DNA of 6,244 nt, taken from Micrococcaceae bacterium (GTDB lineage Bacteria; Actinomycetota; Actinomycetes; Actinomycetales; Micrococcaceae). The stretch covers positions 872-7,115 of the forward strand of contig DNHA01000134.1 in the NCBI GenBank assembly GCA_003486025.1. Reading direction: 5' to 3'. Position 1 is the first letter of the stretch. Each line of letters begins with the position of its first letter. Positions 5,434-6,244 of this stretch are shown one piece after another. The position numbers were made by a program, and so were the translations under genes. Below the pieces are notes generated by a model. That model ran no database searches and was not told the origin of the DNA. It saw only the letters and a program-made list of their open reading frames with translations.

Positions 5434-6244
5434 CTAGAACATTTGACGCCAATTCGTCTTGGCAAGGTCAAAGAGTTCGTCGCCACGCCCGGAAAGCACC
5501 GTTCGGATGGCATAGAGTGCGAATCCCTTGGCCTGTTCCGCTTTGATGCTAGGAGGCATGGACATTTCTTGCCTGTCAGTGACCACGTCAAGAAGGGCCG
5601 GCCCATCATGGGCAAGGAATTGGGCAACCTTGGCTTCCAGCAATTTCGAGTCTTCCACCCGGTATCCCTTGAGTCCGGCGGCGCTGGCGACCGCACCGAA
5701 ATCGGGGTTTTCCAGATCTGTCGCGTAGGTGACAAATCCTGCGGCCTTCATTTCAAGTTCAACGAAGTTCAGCGAGGAGTTGTTGAACACGACAATCTTG
5801 ATGGGCAGCTTATTTTGCGTCGCGGTGAGCAACTCACCAAGCATCATCGCCAGTCCCCCATCGCCGGCGAACGCGATCACCTGCCGATTGCGGTCGATAG
5901 CCTGGGCGCCCAGCGCATGGCAGAGCGCGTTGGCCATCGAGCCATGGTTGAAGGAACCTAGCAGTCGGCGTTGCTCGGTCATCGCCACATAACGGGCAGC
6001 CCATATGACCGGGGAGCCCACGTCTGCGGTAAAGATCGCGTCGGAATCCGCCGCTTGATCGATCAGCCGCGCCAAGTATTGCGGATGGATGGCCGCTTTG
6101 CCCTTGGAAGGGGTGGCTAGTTCATCGAGTTTGATGCGAGTTTTTGCATAGTGCGCCAACGCGTCATCTAGGTGCTTGCGTTTCTTCTGCCGCGGCAAGA
6201 TGGCAGCGAGCGCGGCTGCTGTGTCTTTGACGGTACCCACCAAC
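5434..6244 (-). CDS. poxB: Pyruvate dehydrogenase (quinone) / pyruvate oxidase PoxB, C-terminal part
   Basis: PoxB (Pqo in corynebacteria) is a peripheral membrane flavoprotein that decarboxylates pyruvate to acetate and CO2 with ThDP and FAD, passing electrons to quinone. The visible 269 residues are roughly the last half of a family of about 575, and the reading frame is open through the right edge, so the true start is outside. The fragment has KAAIHPQYLARLI, ADVGSPVIWAARY and RRLLGSFNHGSMANAL. The ThDP/Mg motif starts with GDGG at 127-130 of the fragment and ends with NN at 154-155, and the late segment IKAEQAKGFALYAIRTVLSG follows. The end RGDELFDLAKTNW matches the lipid-activated C-terminal tail of E. 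coli PoxB, consistent with membrane association. These features distinguish it from acetolactate synthase. It ends TAG at 5434 and is followed by its own terminator. Confidence 0.95.
   Translation of the reverse strand, partial: LVGTVKDTAAALAAILPRQKKRKHLDDALAHYAKTRIKLDELATPSKGKAAIHPQYLARLIDQAADSDAIFTADVGSPVIWAARYVAMTEQRRLLGSFNHGSMANALCHALGAQAIDRNRQVIAFAGDGGLAMMLGELLTATQNKLPIKIVVFNNSSLNFVELEMKAAGFVTYATDLENPDFGAVASAAGLKGYRVEDSKLLEAKVAQFLAHDGPALLDVVTDRQEMSMPPSIKAEQAKGFALYAIRTVLSGRGDELFDLAKTNWRQMF

Overview
This window looks like a stretch of actinobacterial chromosome. The protein sequences are closest in character to the Arthrobacter/Glutamicibacter side of the Micrococcaceae: an actinobacterial-type NrdH, NrdI, NrdE and NrdF set, NrdR-box regulation, a TTGTCCACA-type DnaA box, and moderately high G+C by eye. 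The genus is an inference from family resemblance, not from a database search. All convincing genes lie on the minus strand, so the window reads from right (6244) to left (1).

Right to left: (1) 6244-5434 is the C-terminal half of a thiamine-diphosphate pyruvate dehydrogenase (quinone), PoxB, which runs off the right edge. It ends at a strong intrinsic terminator (5378-5411). (2) 5337-3773 holds a two-gene vitamin B6 unit. It contains a YggS/YlmE-type PLP homeostasis protein and a PdxY-like pyridoxal kinase, joined by a 4-base GTGA stop/start overlap. (3) 3772-3327 is a 446-bp non-coding control region. It carries DnaA-box-like sites, a sigma70-like promoter bracketed by two NrdR-type boxes 32 bp apart, and a roughly 130-nt leader able to fold into three hairpins. 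(4) 3326-407 holds nrdH, nrdI and nrdE, the redoxin, flavodoxin-like activator and catalytic subunit of class Ib ribonucleotide reductase. (5) 406-197 is a 210-bp spacer with a perfect 20+1+20 inverted repeat and a single NrdR-like site. (6) 196-1 is the first 65 codons of nrdF, the radical-bearing small subunit, cut by the left edge.

The nrd genes together form a complete manganese-type (class Ib) deoxyribonucleotide supply system. NrdH reduces the active-site and C-terminal cysteines of NrdE, NrdI supplies the oxidant that builds the Mn(III)2-tyrosyl radical in NrdF, and NrdE carries out the reduction of ribonucleoside diphosphates. The control region suggests repression by NrdR and perhaps a link to replication initiation through DnaA. 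The separate spacer before nrdF suggests that the small subunit has its own level of control.

The genes themselves are well-known families and I see no new protein system. The parts most worth a second look are non-coding: the long palindrome between nrdE and nrdF, the structured nrdH leader, the DnaA-like cluster, and the pairing of yggS with a pyridoxal kinase gene.
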